DNA of 64,000 bases from WLXB01 sp040221475 (lineage in GTDB: Bacteria; Pseudomonadota; Alphaproteobacteria; Rhodospirillales; Rhodospirillaceae). The stretch lies in the NCBI GenBank assembly GCA_040221475.1, contig JAVKEJ010000032.1:806001-870000 (forward strand), read 5' to 3'. The notes under the pieces are model-generated. The model did not search any database and was not told the origin of the DNA. It saw only the letters and a list, made by a program, of their open reading frames with translations. Numbering within the stretch: position 1 is the stretch's first letter; each line of letters starts with the position of its first letter. Shown here piece after piece: positions 42,879 to 51,055 of the stretch. The position numbers and the translations under genes are program-made.

Positions 42879-44117
42879 GTGACAGCTGACACCGTTGTCT
42901 GGATCGGCTTGATCGGACTTGGGTTGGTTCTGACCTATTATGGGGCTGTCTGGTTCGTCTGCCACTGGACGGCTGGTAACCGCAGACATCTCGCCCACTG
43001 CGCACCGCCGGAAGGCGTTGGACCTGCAGCCTGCCGTTACATCCGTAACATGAACTGGGATGCAAAAGGCTTTACAGCGGCTCTGATCAATCTTGCGGCC
43101 AAGGGGTTTGTGAAGATTTCAGAGTTTGAAGAGAACAAATACAAATTCACCCGAACCGGGCAAAACGCAAAGCAGACGCATTTATCGCCGGGGGAAACGG
43201 TCGTTGCGTCGGCGCTGTTTGGTGACAACACCTGGAACTCGTTTGTCTTCCGATCTGAAAATCACGCCATCTCCGACCGGGCCCGGAAGACGATACGCCG
43301 CAGCCTCAAAGAAGATTTTGAGGCCGTTTACTTTGTCAAAAACAAGTCTCTGCTCAACATCGGCACGGCCTTATCAGCCCTGGCTTTAGCGGGCATGGTG
43401 GCCGTCAGTGATGCTGGTGCAGGTATGGGTGTGTTCGCGCTGGCCGTATCGTTGATATCGTTCGCGCTTTATCCCTTGCTGTTGGGGATCTGGACCGGGT
43501 GGCGCAAGGGAGAAGGCGGCGTCATTTATTTTTCTCTGGCCTTAGCTGTTTTTGTCATTGGGGCAGGGGTCGTATTTGGCGATGGGCAGGGCGTGTTACT
43601 GGAGTTCCTGGACGGCGTTGTCCTCGCACATATTGGCATCATCTTCTTGCTCGTCGTCACCAATCTCTTGTTTTACCATTTGCTCAAAGCGCCCAGCCGT
43701 TTGGGCCGAAAGGTGACGGATCATATTGAGGGCTTCCGGCTTTATTTGACGGTGGCTGAAAAAGACCGCATGAATTTTCACAATCCACCGGATGTAACCC
43801 CTCAAATTTTTGAAAAATACTTGCCCTATGCCATCGCCCTGGACGTTGAAAATGAATGGGGAGCGCAATTTGAGATGGCCTCAAACCGCCTTGGCACGCC
43901 ACGCCCTGCCGACCGTTACGAACCCTCTTGGTTTGATAGTTCTTATCACACCTGGCCAACGCCGGCGGGCTTTGCGCAAGAATTTGCGCCAGCCTTTGGG
44001 GACTCCGTCGTCGCGTCCCTTTCACCGCCATCGACCGCCGCCAGCGCTGGCTCCAGCGGGATGAGTTTTGGCGGAGGAGGTTTTTCAGGCAATGGCGGCG
44101 GAGGGGGTGGCCGGTGA
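42879..44117 (+). CDS. DUF2207-type membrane protein lacking the N-terminal ectodomain
   Basis: A 412-residue membrane protein. An N-terminal helix (about 6-27) precedes a soluble segment typical of the C-terminal half of DUF2207 proteins (NMNWDAKGFTAALINLAAKG, FVKISEFEENKYKF). Several helices follow between about 155 and 270, then a soluble domain (RLYLTVAEKDRMNF, YLPYAIALDVENEW) and a glycine-rich tail (SGMSFGGGGFSGNGGGGGGR). The usual N-terminal extracellular domain of this family is missing, and rlmN lies directly upstream, so no fragment of it remains. It starts at GTG 42879, 11 bases after rlmN. Function unknown. Confidence 0.75.
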   Translation: MTADTVVWIGLIGLGLVLTYYGAVWFVCHWTAGNRRHLAHCAPPEGVGPAACRYIRNMNWDAKGFTAALINLAAKGFVKISEFEENKYKFTRTGQNAKQTHLSPGETVVASALFGDNTWNSFVFRSENHAISDRARKTIRRSLKEDFEAVYFVKNKSLLNIGTALSALALAGMVAVSDAGAGMGVFALAVSLISFALYPLLLGIWTGWRKGEGGVIYFSLALAVFVIGAGVVFGDGQGVLLEFLDGVVLAHIGIIFLLVVTNLLFYHLLKAPSRLGRKVTDHIEGFRLYLTVAEKDRMNFHNPPDVTPQIFEKYLPYAIALDVENEWGAQFEMASNRLGTPRPADRYEPSWFDSSYHTWPTPAGFAQEFAPAFGDSVVASLSPPSTAASAGSSGMSFGGGGFSGNGGGGGGR

Positions 44118-44139
44118 GCCCTCACCCGCCATTGACCAC

Positions 44140-44167
44140 TTGCCCTGATCTGCTTGAACCCTATACT
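44140..44167 (+). promoter_or_regulatory. Sigma-70-type promoter of argG
   Basis: TTGCCC (44140-44145), a 16-base spacer, then TATACT (44162-44167), matching consensus at four and five of six positions. It lies 70 bases upstream of the argG start. Confidence 0.55.
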
Positions 44168-44179
44168 CCGCCGCCATAT

Positions 44180-44203
44180 CGGCAGGCTCTATATCCCCTG
44201 CCG
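44180..44203 (+). promoter_or_regulatory. Stem-loop in the argG leader
   Basis: CGGCAGG (44180-44186) and CCTGCCG (44197-44203) form a perfect 7-bp stem with a 10-base AT-rich loop, between the putative promoter and the argG start. There is no T-run, so simple termination is unlikely. Confidence 0.5.
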
Positions 44204-44237
44204 TCCTGATAATTCTCTGATGTGGGACCACAAGACC

Positions 44238-45443
44238 ATGAGCCGCGATAAAGTTGTTCTCGCCTATTCGGGCGGACTAGACACCTCAATCATTCTGCGC
44301 TGGTTGCAGGAAGAAAAGAATTGTGAGGTTGTGACCTTCACCGCCGATTACGGCCAAGGGGAAGAACTTGAGCCGGCCCGCAAGACCGCCGAACTGATGG
44401 GCATTCAGCACATCTTTATTGAAGACCTGAAAGAAGAGTTTGTCCGCGACTATGTGTGCCCCATGTTCCGGGCTAATGCGGTGTACGAAGGCGTGTACCT
44501 ACTGGGAACATCCATCGCCCGGCCGTTGATTGGTAAGCGTCTGGTGGAAATCGCCCGTGACACCGGGGCTGTGGCGATCTCTCACGGCGCGACAGGCAAA
44601 GGCAATGATCAGGTGCGCTTTGAGTTGGCCGCTTATGCCCTGGAGCCAGGTATTAAAGTGATTTCACCCTGGCGCGAATGGGATTTGAACAGCCGGGCCA
44701 AGCTGATTGAATACGCTGAGAAGCATCAGATTCCCATTCCCAAGGATAAACGCGGTGAAGCGCCTTATTCCATGGACGCCAATTTGCTGCACATCTCCTA
44801 CGAAGGCAAAGCGCTGGAAGACCCCTGGACCGAGCCTGACGAAGACATGTTCCGCATGACCGTTTCGCCGGAAGCGGCACCCGACACCCCAGAGTATATT
44901 GAGGTCGAGTTCGCGCATGGGGATCCGGTTGCCGTGAACGGCGAAAAACTCTCTCCGGCCTCGCTGCTTGCAAAGTTGAATGAACTGGGCGGCAAGCATG
45001 GGATCGGCCGGTTGGATCTGGTGGAAAACCGCTACGTTGGCATGAAATCGCGCGGTATTTATGAAACACCGGGCGGCACCATCTGGCTGACCGCACATCG
45101 CGCCATGGAGAGCATCACCTTGGACCGGGAAGAAGCGCACCTGAAAGACGACCTGATGCCGCGCTATGCCAATCTGATTTATACTGGCTACTGGTTTGCC
45201 CCTGAGCGGGTGGCATTGCAGGCGGCGATTGATGCAACACAACAGTACGTCACCGGCACGGTGCGTTTGAAACTCTACAAAGGCAATGTGATTGTGGCGG
45301 GACGGAAATCACCCAACAGCCTGTACAGCATGGAGCACGTGACCTTTGAAGAAGACGACGTGTACGACCAGCACGATGCCGAGGGCTTTATCAAACTGAA
45401 TGCGCTGCGTTTGCGTCTCGGTGCGCTCGCGCGAAATAAATAA
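44238..45443 (+). CDS. argG: Argininosuccinate synthase
   Basis: A 401-residue enzyme that joins citrulline and aspartate in arginine synthesis. The N-type ATP pyrophosphatase motif AYSGGLDTS lies at the N-terminus, with FTADYGQGEE and SHGATGKGNDQVRFE following. The ATG at 44238 gives the usual MSRDKVVLAYSGG start; an ATG at 44220 is possible. It has its own promoter and leader hairpin. Confidence 0.97.
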   Translation: MSRDKVVLAYSGGLDTSIILRWLQEEKNCEVVTFTADYGQGEELEPARKTAELMGIQHIFIEDLKEEFVRDYVCPMFRANAVYEGVYLLGTSIARPLIGKRLVEIARDTGAVAISHGATGKGNDQVRFELAAYALEPGIKVISPWREWDLNSRAKLIEYAEKHQIPIPKDKRGEAPYSMDANLLHISYEGKALEDPWTEPDEDMFRMTVSPEAAPDTPEYIEVEFAHGDPVAVNGEKLSPASLLAKLNELGGKHGIGRLDLVENRYVGMKSRGIYETPGGTIWLTAHRAMESITLDREEAHLKDDLMPRYANLIYTGYWFAPERVALQAAIDATQQYVTGTVRLKLYKGNVIVAGRKSPNSLYSMEHVTFEEDDVYDQHDAEGFIKLNALRLRLGALARNK

Positions 45444-45506
45444 TGGCGTTCGCACGGAACAAGTAAGAGCGTTAACGCCACGTAAGAAAAAGAAAGGCCG
45501 TTTGAG

Positions 45507-46274
45507 ATGAGTGAACACATCAAAACCGAACAGCGCGATGGCGTTTTAACACTGACCATCTCCCGGCCTGAGAAAAAGAATGCCCTGACTGTAGCGATGT
45601 ATGCCGCTCTGGCCGAAGCGATCATTGGCGCAGATGCAGACACCTCAGCACGGGTGATTTTAATCACAGGAACCGCCGACAGCTTTACGGCGGGCAATGA
45701 CCTCAAAGACTTTCTTGAGAACCCGCCGGTGGACTCAAATAGCCCCGTCTTTAAATTTATGCATGCGATTGCAGGGGCTAAAACCCCGATTGTTGCTGCC
45801 GTAAATGGCTTAGCCATCGGCATTGGCACGACCCTGTTGCTGCATTGTGATCTGGTGTACGCCAGTAGCAGCGCGCGCTTTCAGATGCCGTTTGTGAACC
45901 TGGGTTTGGTGCCAGAACTGGGATCGAGCCTAGTGCTGCCGGCTCTGGCTGGCCGCGCCCGGGCGTCCGAGTTGTTGATGTTTGGCGAGGCGTTTGATGC
46001 CAAAACCGCCCAAGATATTGGATTGTTGAATGCCGTCTGTGAGGCAGAGGCTCTGTTGGAAACAGCGCAAACGGCCGCGGCAACACTGGCTGCCAAACCA
46101 CCCGCTGCGCTGCGCAAAACCAAAGCCTTGATGAACAGCGATGAGGCTGCCCTTCACAAACGTATTGATGCAGAAGCGGCTGTGTTTGGTCAGCAACTCG
46201 ACAGTGACGAAGTAAAAGAGGCCATTGCCGCCTTCTTTGAAAAACGCGCCCCGGATTTTTCTAAGTTTAGTTAA
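45507..46274 (+). CDS. Enoyl-CoA hydratase/isomerase family protein
   Basis: A 255-residue crotonase-fold enzyme. The oxyanion motifs are TAGNDLKDF and NGLAIGIGTTLLLHCDL. The acidic residue sits in LGLVPELGSS, the arrangement of enoyl-CoA isomerase-like members rather than classical hydratases. The substrate is unknown. It lies about 60 bases downstream of argG and converges with folD. Confidence 0.88.
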   Translation: MSEHIKTEQRDGVLTLTISRPEKKNALTVAMYAALAEAIIGADADTSARVILITGTADSFTAGNDLKDFLENPPVDSNSPVFKFMHAIAGAKTPIVAAVNGLAIGIGTTLLLHCDLVYASSSARFQMPFVNLGLVPELGSSLVLPALAGRARASELLMFGEAFDAKTAQDIGLLNAVCEAEALLETAQTAAATLAAKPPAALRKTKALMNSDEAALHKRIDAEAAVFGQQLDSDEVKEAIAAFFEKRAPDFSKFS

Positions 46275-46282
46275 ATTTATTT

Positions 46283-47182
46283 CTAGATTTTGGACGGCAA
46301 CGCGAGATCATCCAAACCATTTTGAAGGCGCGTGGCGCGCAAAGCATTAAACATCAAACACACGATGGTCATGGGGCCGACGCCGCCGGGCACGGGGGTG
46401 ATGGCGGAGGCCACCTCTGACACAGCTTTGAAATCAACATCGCCCACAAGACGATCTTTCTCGCCGTCACCCGGCAGGCGATTGATGCCGACATCGATGA
46501 CCACCGCGCCGGGCTTGACCCAGTCTGCCTTGACCATTTCTGGGCGACCGACCGCTGCAATAAGAATATCGGCCCGCCGACAGTGGGCTGCTAAATCTTT
46601 GGTGCGCGAATGGGCCATGGTCACGGTGCAGTTGTCGGCCAACAGAAGCTGGCCCATGGGTTTACCAAACAACAGAGACCGGCCAATGACGATGGCATCC
46701 TTGCCGCTGAGATCGCCGATCTGCTGATGCAGCAACAGCTGACAACCGAGCGGCGTGCACGACACCATACCCACCTCTCCAGCCATGAGGCGGCCGGCAT
46801 TTTCCGGGTGGAGGCCATCGACATCTTTGAGCGGGTCGATGGCCTGAATGATGGGCTTATCATCGAGGTGCCCGGGCAAAGGAAGCTGGACCAAAATGCC
46901 GTTAACCTTTGGATCGGCGTTGAGCTGTTGGACCAGCGATAATAACGTCGCCTGATCAACACCTGCTGGCAGAGTGTGCTCGTAAGACTCCATACCCAGC
47001 TTGACCGCCATTTTGCGTTTGCTGCGCACATACACCTGACTGGCGGGGTCTTGCCCGACCAAAACAACCGCCAGACCTGGTGTGAGATTGTGCTGAGTTT
47101 TGAGCTCAGCAACCTGATTGCCAATCCAGTCGCGCACACCTGCTGCGGTGGATTTGCCGTCAATGAGGCGTGCTGTGCTCAT
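46283..47182 (-). CDS. folD: Methylenetetrahydrofolate dehydrogenase/cyclohydrolase FolD
   Basis: A 299-residue bifunctional one-carbon enzyme. It shows YVRSKRKMAVKLGM with the catalytic Tyr and Lys, GILVQLPLPGHLD, the dinucleotide motif VIGRSLLFGKPM, and the C-terminal TPVPGGVGPMT. Length is typical. It lies about 40 bases downstream of the yggT-like gene on the same strand. Confidence 0.97.
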   Translation of the reverse strand: MSTARLIDGKSTAAGVRDWIGNQVAELKTQHNLTPGLAVVLVGQDPASQVYVRSKRKMAVKLGMESYEHTLPAGVDQATLLSLVQQLNADPKVNGILVQLPLPGHLDDKPIIQAIDPLKDVDGLHPENAGRLMAGEVGMVSCTPLGCQLLLHQQIGDLSGKDAIVIGRSLLFGKPMGQLLLADNCTVTMAHSRTKDLAAHCRRADILIAAVGRPEMVKADWVKPGAVVIDVGINRLPGDGEKDRLVGDVDFKAVSEVASAITPVPGGVGPMTIVCLMFNALRATRLQNGLDDLALPSKI

Positions 47183-47221
47183 AAGAAACTCCAGTGATTG
47201 GCGGTGGCACCCGTGAGACGG

Positions 47222-47524
47222 CTATTGCGTCATCATCCAGCGAATGAGCATGCCGATGTAACTCTGCGCCAACCAAATGCCCAGCAAAACAATGATGGGA
47301 GAGAGGTCCAGGCCGCCCATGATGGGCACGTACTGCCTGACTTTGCGAAACACCGGTTCTGTCATCTGCGTCAGCGCCGACCAAATCATATTGACAATCT
47401 GATTGTGGGTGTTGATGACGCCAAAGTTGACCAGCCAACTCATAATGACGGCGGCAACAACCACATACCAGTAAAGGCTAATAATGATTTGAACGAGTTG
47501 AACGATGGGAACAAGTAGTGCCAC
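47222..47524 (-). CDS. YggT family membrane protein
   Basis: A 100-residue protein with two hydrophobic segments separated by NMIWSALTQMTEPVFRKVRQYVP, the YggT hallmark, and ending in a second helix (LSPIIVLLGIWLAQSYI). The family is often linked to cell division or osmotic tolerance, but its molecular role is not settled. It starts at GTG with GGAGG seven bases upstream. Confidence 0.9.
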   Translation of the reverse strand: MALLVPIVQLVQIIISLYWYVVVAAVIMSWLVNFGVINTHNQIVNMIWSALTQMTEPVFRKVRQYVPIMGGLDLSPIIVLLGIWLAQSYIGMLIRWMMTQ

Positions 47525-47682
47525 CTATGAGCCTCCAGGTTGCCGTATCCAGGCGTGATGTGAAGCGCTAACCTAGTGAGCGGAACCCGGTCATACAAGT
47601 GTATCCTGCTGCAAAGGACGTGCGTTATGGATAAAGACCTCCCAGTCTGAAAAGCACAGTAACGCCTGTCACGCTGTGACGC

Positions 47683-47711
47683 TTGACTTCGCGCACGGCT
47701 CCGCACAGTAT
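47683..47711 (+). promoter_or_regulatory. Candidate promoter of tRNA-Ala
   Basis: TTGACT (47683-47688), a 17-base spacer, then CAGTAT (47706-47711), 16 bases before the mature tRNA 5' end. The -10 is weak (three of six). Confidence 0.4.
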
Positions 47712-47727
47712 CCGCGCCGTTCCCTGG

Positions 47728-47803
47728 GGGGCCGTAGCTCAGTTGGGAGAGCGCGACGTTCGCAACGTCGAGGTCAGCGGTTCGATCCCGCTCGGCTCCA
47801 CCA
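47728..47803 (+). tRNA. tRNA-Ala (anticodon CGC)
   Basis: A 76-base cloverleaf including an encoded CCA. The acceptor arms GGGGCCG and CGGCTCC pair with one G-T wobble. The D arm is GCTCAGTTGGGAGAGC. The anticodon stem CGACG/CGTCG encloses TTCGCAA, with anticodon CGC at 47761-47763. The T arm is AGCGGTTCGATCCCGCT. It reads GCG codons. Accessory genes begin immediately downstream. Confidence 0.95.
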
Positions 47804-47936
47804 AATTCCCCAATAAAATCAATAACTTATTAGATTATAGTTTTGATGCGTTGCACAAGTTTTCGCTTGCGGAAGCACTGCGGAAGCAGGTTGATCAGAG
47901 TTTTATATGCTGAAAATTTTTTCTCTAATTCAGCAC

Positions 47937-48454
47937 TCAGCTGGCATTAAGTCCGAACGCTCGACTGCCAAGTTTATGCTTCCAGGCACTCTCCCTCGCC
48001 ACGACATCGCTCGCCGACATGTCAGGTGATGCAACCTCTAAGACCGTAATTGCAAAATTGACCTGACCAACAGTGTTCAATCTTTCTTTCAACATACGAT
48101 TATCGCCATGACTATTTTTGCGTACGCGTTCCAGCGTCCCATGAAGCCTCCGGTGCCGGTCGCTGAGCCGACGTATTGCTCGCCAGTGTTTGGGCAGACT
48201 AACAAATACACGCCCTGCGCTGACGAAAGTGAATTTTGCCAGGACAGCGGCAGCAGAGATAACTCCTCAACTGTCGCTGAAAAATCTGCGAAGCCTGGAA
48301 AAGCAATCTCATAGGGCACAGCGCGCAACTCAATAATTGGTTTGGACTTCTCAAGCCATTGATGCCAGGCGCAATGAGTTTTAGTCACTAATACTTGGCA
48401 CCGGCTCCAATCGCATAATGGCTCGCGCCATATACCGGCCCGATTCAATATCAA
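47937..48454 (-). pseudogene. GIY-YIG nuclease remnant with frameshift and lost 5' end
   Basis: The minus strand encodes the catalytic core GVYLLVCPNTGEQYVGSATG followed by GGFMGRWNAYAK, preceded by ELRAVPYEIAFPGFADF, as in uncharacterised GIY-YIG domain proteins. The first frame then stops early at 48089. A one-base shift at an A5 run (48115-48119) restores the expected continuation NSHGDNRMLKERL through ESAWKHKLGSRAFGLN to a stop at 47937. The N-terminal half seen in related proteins is absent, and the upstream part overlaps the nucleotidyltransferase remnant. A broken gene; a sequencing error at the homopolymer would explain the frameshift but not the missing 5' part. Confidence 0.75.
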
Positions 48455-48987
48455 CCGACCTTGCTTCTACCGGTGTTTCATTTTGATCAATAAAAAGGTG
48501 AGAATCATACGTAACAGGTGCGACTTCTTCGCAGTACCTTGCGGCAGCCTTGAGCGCGGGCTTGAGAATATCTCGTATGTCTGCGCGAGAGACTTTTGGC
48601 CCATCCATCCGAACCGCTTGGATTTCTTCTTCGCCGTAACCGAAAGCCAAATTGTTCATCAGCTTGAGCCGCAAAAAAGCGTTGCGACGTTTCTAGATCA
48701 CTGAACCACTGGATTTTGGTTTCAAAACCATATTTGCGGGCGATGATTTCAACCGTCCAATTGTCGCTATGGATCATCTCGCAGGCAAAGCCGTTTTCTG
48801 CCAGCGCTTTCAGTTCATCTGCAATATCGCCGGGAAGCGCGTCTCGACCATCATGGAAAATATCGAGATCGTCTGACAACCTTAGCCAATTGTGATTGAG
48901 CACCGCTCCACCAGCAACGTAGGTATGAGGGGTCCGGAACTGCTTTAGGACCACAACAACGTCGCGCTGAATGTCGGTAAGCGGCAT
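48381..48987 (-). pseudogene. Nucleotidyltransferase (AbiEii-like toxin type) with internal deletion/frameshift
   Basis: The first frame encodes a nucleotidyltransferase-like core: HTYVAGGAVLNHNWLRLSDD with the GG and D-x-D (DDLDIFHD) elements, then VEIIARKYGFETKIQWF and RFFAAQADEQFGFRL. It then runs into an implausible Arg-rich tail. A second frame picks up a plausible C-terminus (NNLAFGYGEEEIQAVRMDGP through YDSHLFIDQNETPVEARS) to a stop at 48381. Related proteins as I recall them have roughly 50 more residues between these blocks, so an internal deletion with a frame change fits better than a single indel at the T6 run (48673-48678). Its start overlaps the antitoxin-like stop by one base. 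Confidence 0.65.
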
Positions 48988-49334
48988 TAAGAGATCAGTT
49001 CACGGATTTGCCGCCCAAGTTTAAAGGCATCCGCCTTGCCGCGATGAATGAGCGCGGCGGAAATGACCGCTGCATCGGCGAACTGCGCTTCATCGGGATC
49101 AATATCAATATTGTCGAGGCAACTCGCCCGGTACTTTTTGTAGGCTTTACGGATATACTGGCGCACCTCTTTGAGCCTTTCGGCGATTGAGCCGTCACTG
49201 AGTTGGGCGGCATATATCTTGAGGGCGTCTACTTTGTCCTTTGGCACAAGCACGTCCACCCTCACTAAACCGGCTTCCTTGGCCCGTTGTCGGTATTTCT
49301 TGACCCGCTCTGATGATGCGTTTGGAGCTGACAT
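48987..49334 (-). CDS. Antitoxin-like protein upstream of the nucleotidyltransferase
   Basis: A 115-residue, intact, highly charged protein. Its N-terminus (SERVKKYRQRAKEAGLVRVDV, then LVPKDKVDALKIYAAQL) resembles short DNA-binding antitoxins of the ribbon-helix-helix kind; the C-terminal half is helical and acidic-basic mixed. It overlaps the nucleotidyltransferase start by one base (TAATG), the usual tight coupling of toxin-antitoxin operons. Three operator-like half-sites lie just upstream. The pairing and role are inferred from arrangement; I do not recognise a named family. Confidence 0.65.
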   Translation of the reverse strand: MSAPNASSERVKKYRQRAKEAGLVRVDVLVPKDKVDALKIYAAQLSDGSIAERLKEVRQYIRKAYKKYRASCLDNIDIDPDEAQFADAAVISAALIHRGKADAFKLGRQIRELIS

Positions 49335-49354
49335 GGTTTAGGTTCCTCAAGCAT

Positions 49355-49416
49355 GTTACCGGAAACATATAACAATATCGTTTCCGGTAACTATATAACC
49401 TTATGTTTCCGGTAAC
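49355..49416. promoter_or_regulatory. Operator-like inverted repeats upstream of the antitoxin-like gene
   Basis: The 12-mer GTTTCCGGTAAC occurs three times: inverted at 49355-49366, direct at 49380-49391 and direct at 49405-49416. The outer two form a perfect 15-bp inverted repeat (GTTACCGGAAACATA at 49355-49369, TATGTTTCCGGTAAC at 49402-49416). The block begins 20 bases upstream of the antitoxin-like start, in an AT-rich context suited to a promoter, and probably mediates autoregulation. Confidence 0.75.
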
Positions 49417-49444
49417 GCAATAGACTCAAAGAACCCAATGGGCG

Positions 49445-49703
49445 TTACTCTGCTGCCAATCTTGGCGCTGCAACAGTATTTTTATTACTAACCTGTTTGA
49501 CCGTACCATCAAGAAAGCCTGCAATCTTCATGGACGTTCTGACCTTTGACTTGAGCATATCCTCCAGCCCTTCTTTTTTGCTGATAATCTTTCCAGGCAT
49601 TTTGGAGCTCAACCTTCGGGCCATCACGTTTAATAAACAGCCACACATATTCGGATTGCTCAAATTGGAATCCATTTTTTTGAGTCAGAATTGCTTTCCT
49701 CAT
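49445..49703 (-). pseudogene. Small unknown gene with homopolymer frameshift
   Basis: One frame gives a protein-like start (MRKAILTQKNGFQFEQSEYV, then WLFIKRDGPKVELQNAWKDY) and then a poor tail; the next frame gives a plausible end (KEGLEDMLKSKVRTSMKIAG, then FLDGTVKQVS) to a stop at 49445. The two join across a run of six identical bases (T6 on the plus strand, 49574-49579); removing one base gives an 86-residue product. No family recognised. It may be a short conserved gene that has decayed, or the run may be misread. Confidence 0.4.
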
Positions 49704-49783
49704 CCATCACCATGACCACGCAGGAGTCGTTGCGCGAGGGACTCGTAGACGCACGATGCGGCGCGGGATAGAACTCTCGCGAC

Positions 49784-51034
49784 ATGAACCGTTCCCTGTT
49801 TGATTTTTCCGGCCTGCGTCAAGCCTTCGCCATTCGCAATTTCGCGCTGTATACCGCTGGCAACACATCGTCGCTGATCGGCATGTGGGTACAACGGCTG
49901 GCGGTAGGCTGGCTGATGTGGGAGTTGACGGAATCAGGGGCCTGGCTAGGGGCGATTGCTATTGCCGAGTTCCTGCCGATCATTGTTTTGACGCCCTTAG
50001 GCGGCGTGGTGGCGGACCGGTTTAACCGTCTTAAAATTTCCATGATTGCCCAGGTATTTGCCTGCGGACAGGCAACAGCGCTGTGGCTACTGACTCTGAC
50101 GGGGCACATTTCGCCTGAAATTCTGGTGGCTCTAATGGCTATTGGTGGCGTGACCAATGCCATGAACCAAGCAGCCCGTGTCACCCTGGTGGTGAATATG
50201 GTGCCACGTGAAGTGATGTCGACAGCCATTGCCATCAGTTCCATCATTTTCAATGTGGCCCGCATCATCGGACCAGCTATTGCCGGGCTTATTATCGCAA
50301 CCACAGACATTGCCTGGGCGTTCCTGTTCAACGCGGTGTCTTATGCGGCACTGATTGCCGCTTTGGCCATGATTAAAATACCACCGGTGAACGACAGCCT
50401 TGCGCCCAGCGCCTCTTACTTTAAAGACCTGATGGAAGGGGCCCGCTTCACCTTCACGCATACGGGCGTCGCCGCAATTATCGCATTGACGGCGGTGAAC
50501 TCGATCTTTGCCCGCCCTCTGATTGACCTGTTGCCGGGATTTGCGGGCGAAGTGTTTGAATCCGGGCCACAAGGCTTAGCGATTCTGACGTCTGCGATGG
50601 GCGTCGGGGCAATCTGCGCCTCGATCTGGTTAGCGCAACGCGGACGATTGCGGGGTTTGACCGGCATCGTCTTTGTCGGCGTGCTGATCAACGGGGCCGC
50701 CGTATGTGTGTTTGCATTGACGACAAATCTGTGGACGGGAGCACTGCTTCTGGCGGTATCAGGGTTCACCCAAGCCTGCACGGGCACGGGAACGCAAACG
50801 CTTATTCAGTCTGCTGTGGATGACCGCTTGCGCGGCCGTGTGATGAGTGTGTGGCTGGTCATCGGACGCGGCGGACCTGCCTTGGGCGCAATGGCCATGG
50901 GGACATTGGCTGAATTTGTTGGCTTTGGGCCACCTTTATTTACCGGGGCTTTGGTGACCCTAGTGACAGCGGCCGTGGTCCTGCCACGCCGAAAAACGCT
51001 GGCGGGATCCTTAGAACGGGTAGCGCAAGACTAA
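49784..51034 (+). CDS. Major facilitator superfamily transporter (MFS_3/EntS-like)
   Basis: A 416-residue, roughly 12-helix transporter. The N-terminus (LRQAFAIRNFALYTAGNTSS) and the loop motif GGVVADRFNRLKI between helices two and three are typical of this exporter-like MFS group. The substrate cannot be told. It follows the decayed island and converges with the dioxygenase gene. Confidence 0.9.
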   Translation: MNRSLFDFSGLRQAFAIRNFALYTAGNTSSLIGMWVQRLAVGWLMWELTESGAWLGAIAIAEFLPIIVLTPLGGVVADRFNRLKISMIAQVFACGQATALWLLTLTGHISPEILVALMAIGGVTNAMNQAARVTLVVNMVPREVMSTAIAISSIIFNVARIIGPAIAGLIIATTDIAWAFLFNAVSYAALIAALAMIKIPPVNDSLAPSASYFKDLMEGARFTFTHTGVAAIIALTAVNSIFARPLIDLLPGFAGEVFESGPQGLAILTSAMGVGAICASIWLAQRGRLRGLTGIVFVGVLINGAAVCVFALTTNLWTGALLLAVSGFTQACTGTGTQTLIQSAVDDRLRGRVMSVWLVIGRGGPALGAMAMGTLAEFVGFGPPLFTGALVTLVTAAVVLPRRKTLAGSLERVAQD

Positions 51035-51055
51035 ATCAATCCGCGGCCCATCTAA

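Noticed and set aside
47780..48910. Duplicate of the tRNA-Ala 3' end as an att site
   Set aside because: Only a 9-base match (GCTCCACCA near 48907) was found, inside the nucleotidyltransferase remnant, too short to be a convincing attachment repeat. No integrase gene is present.
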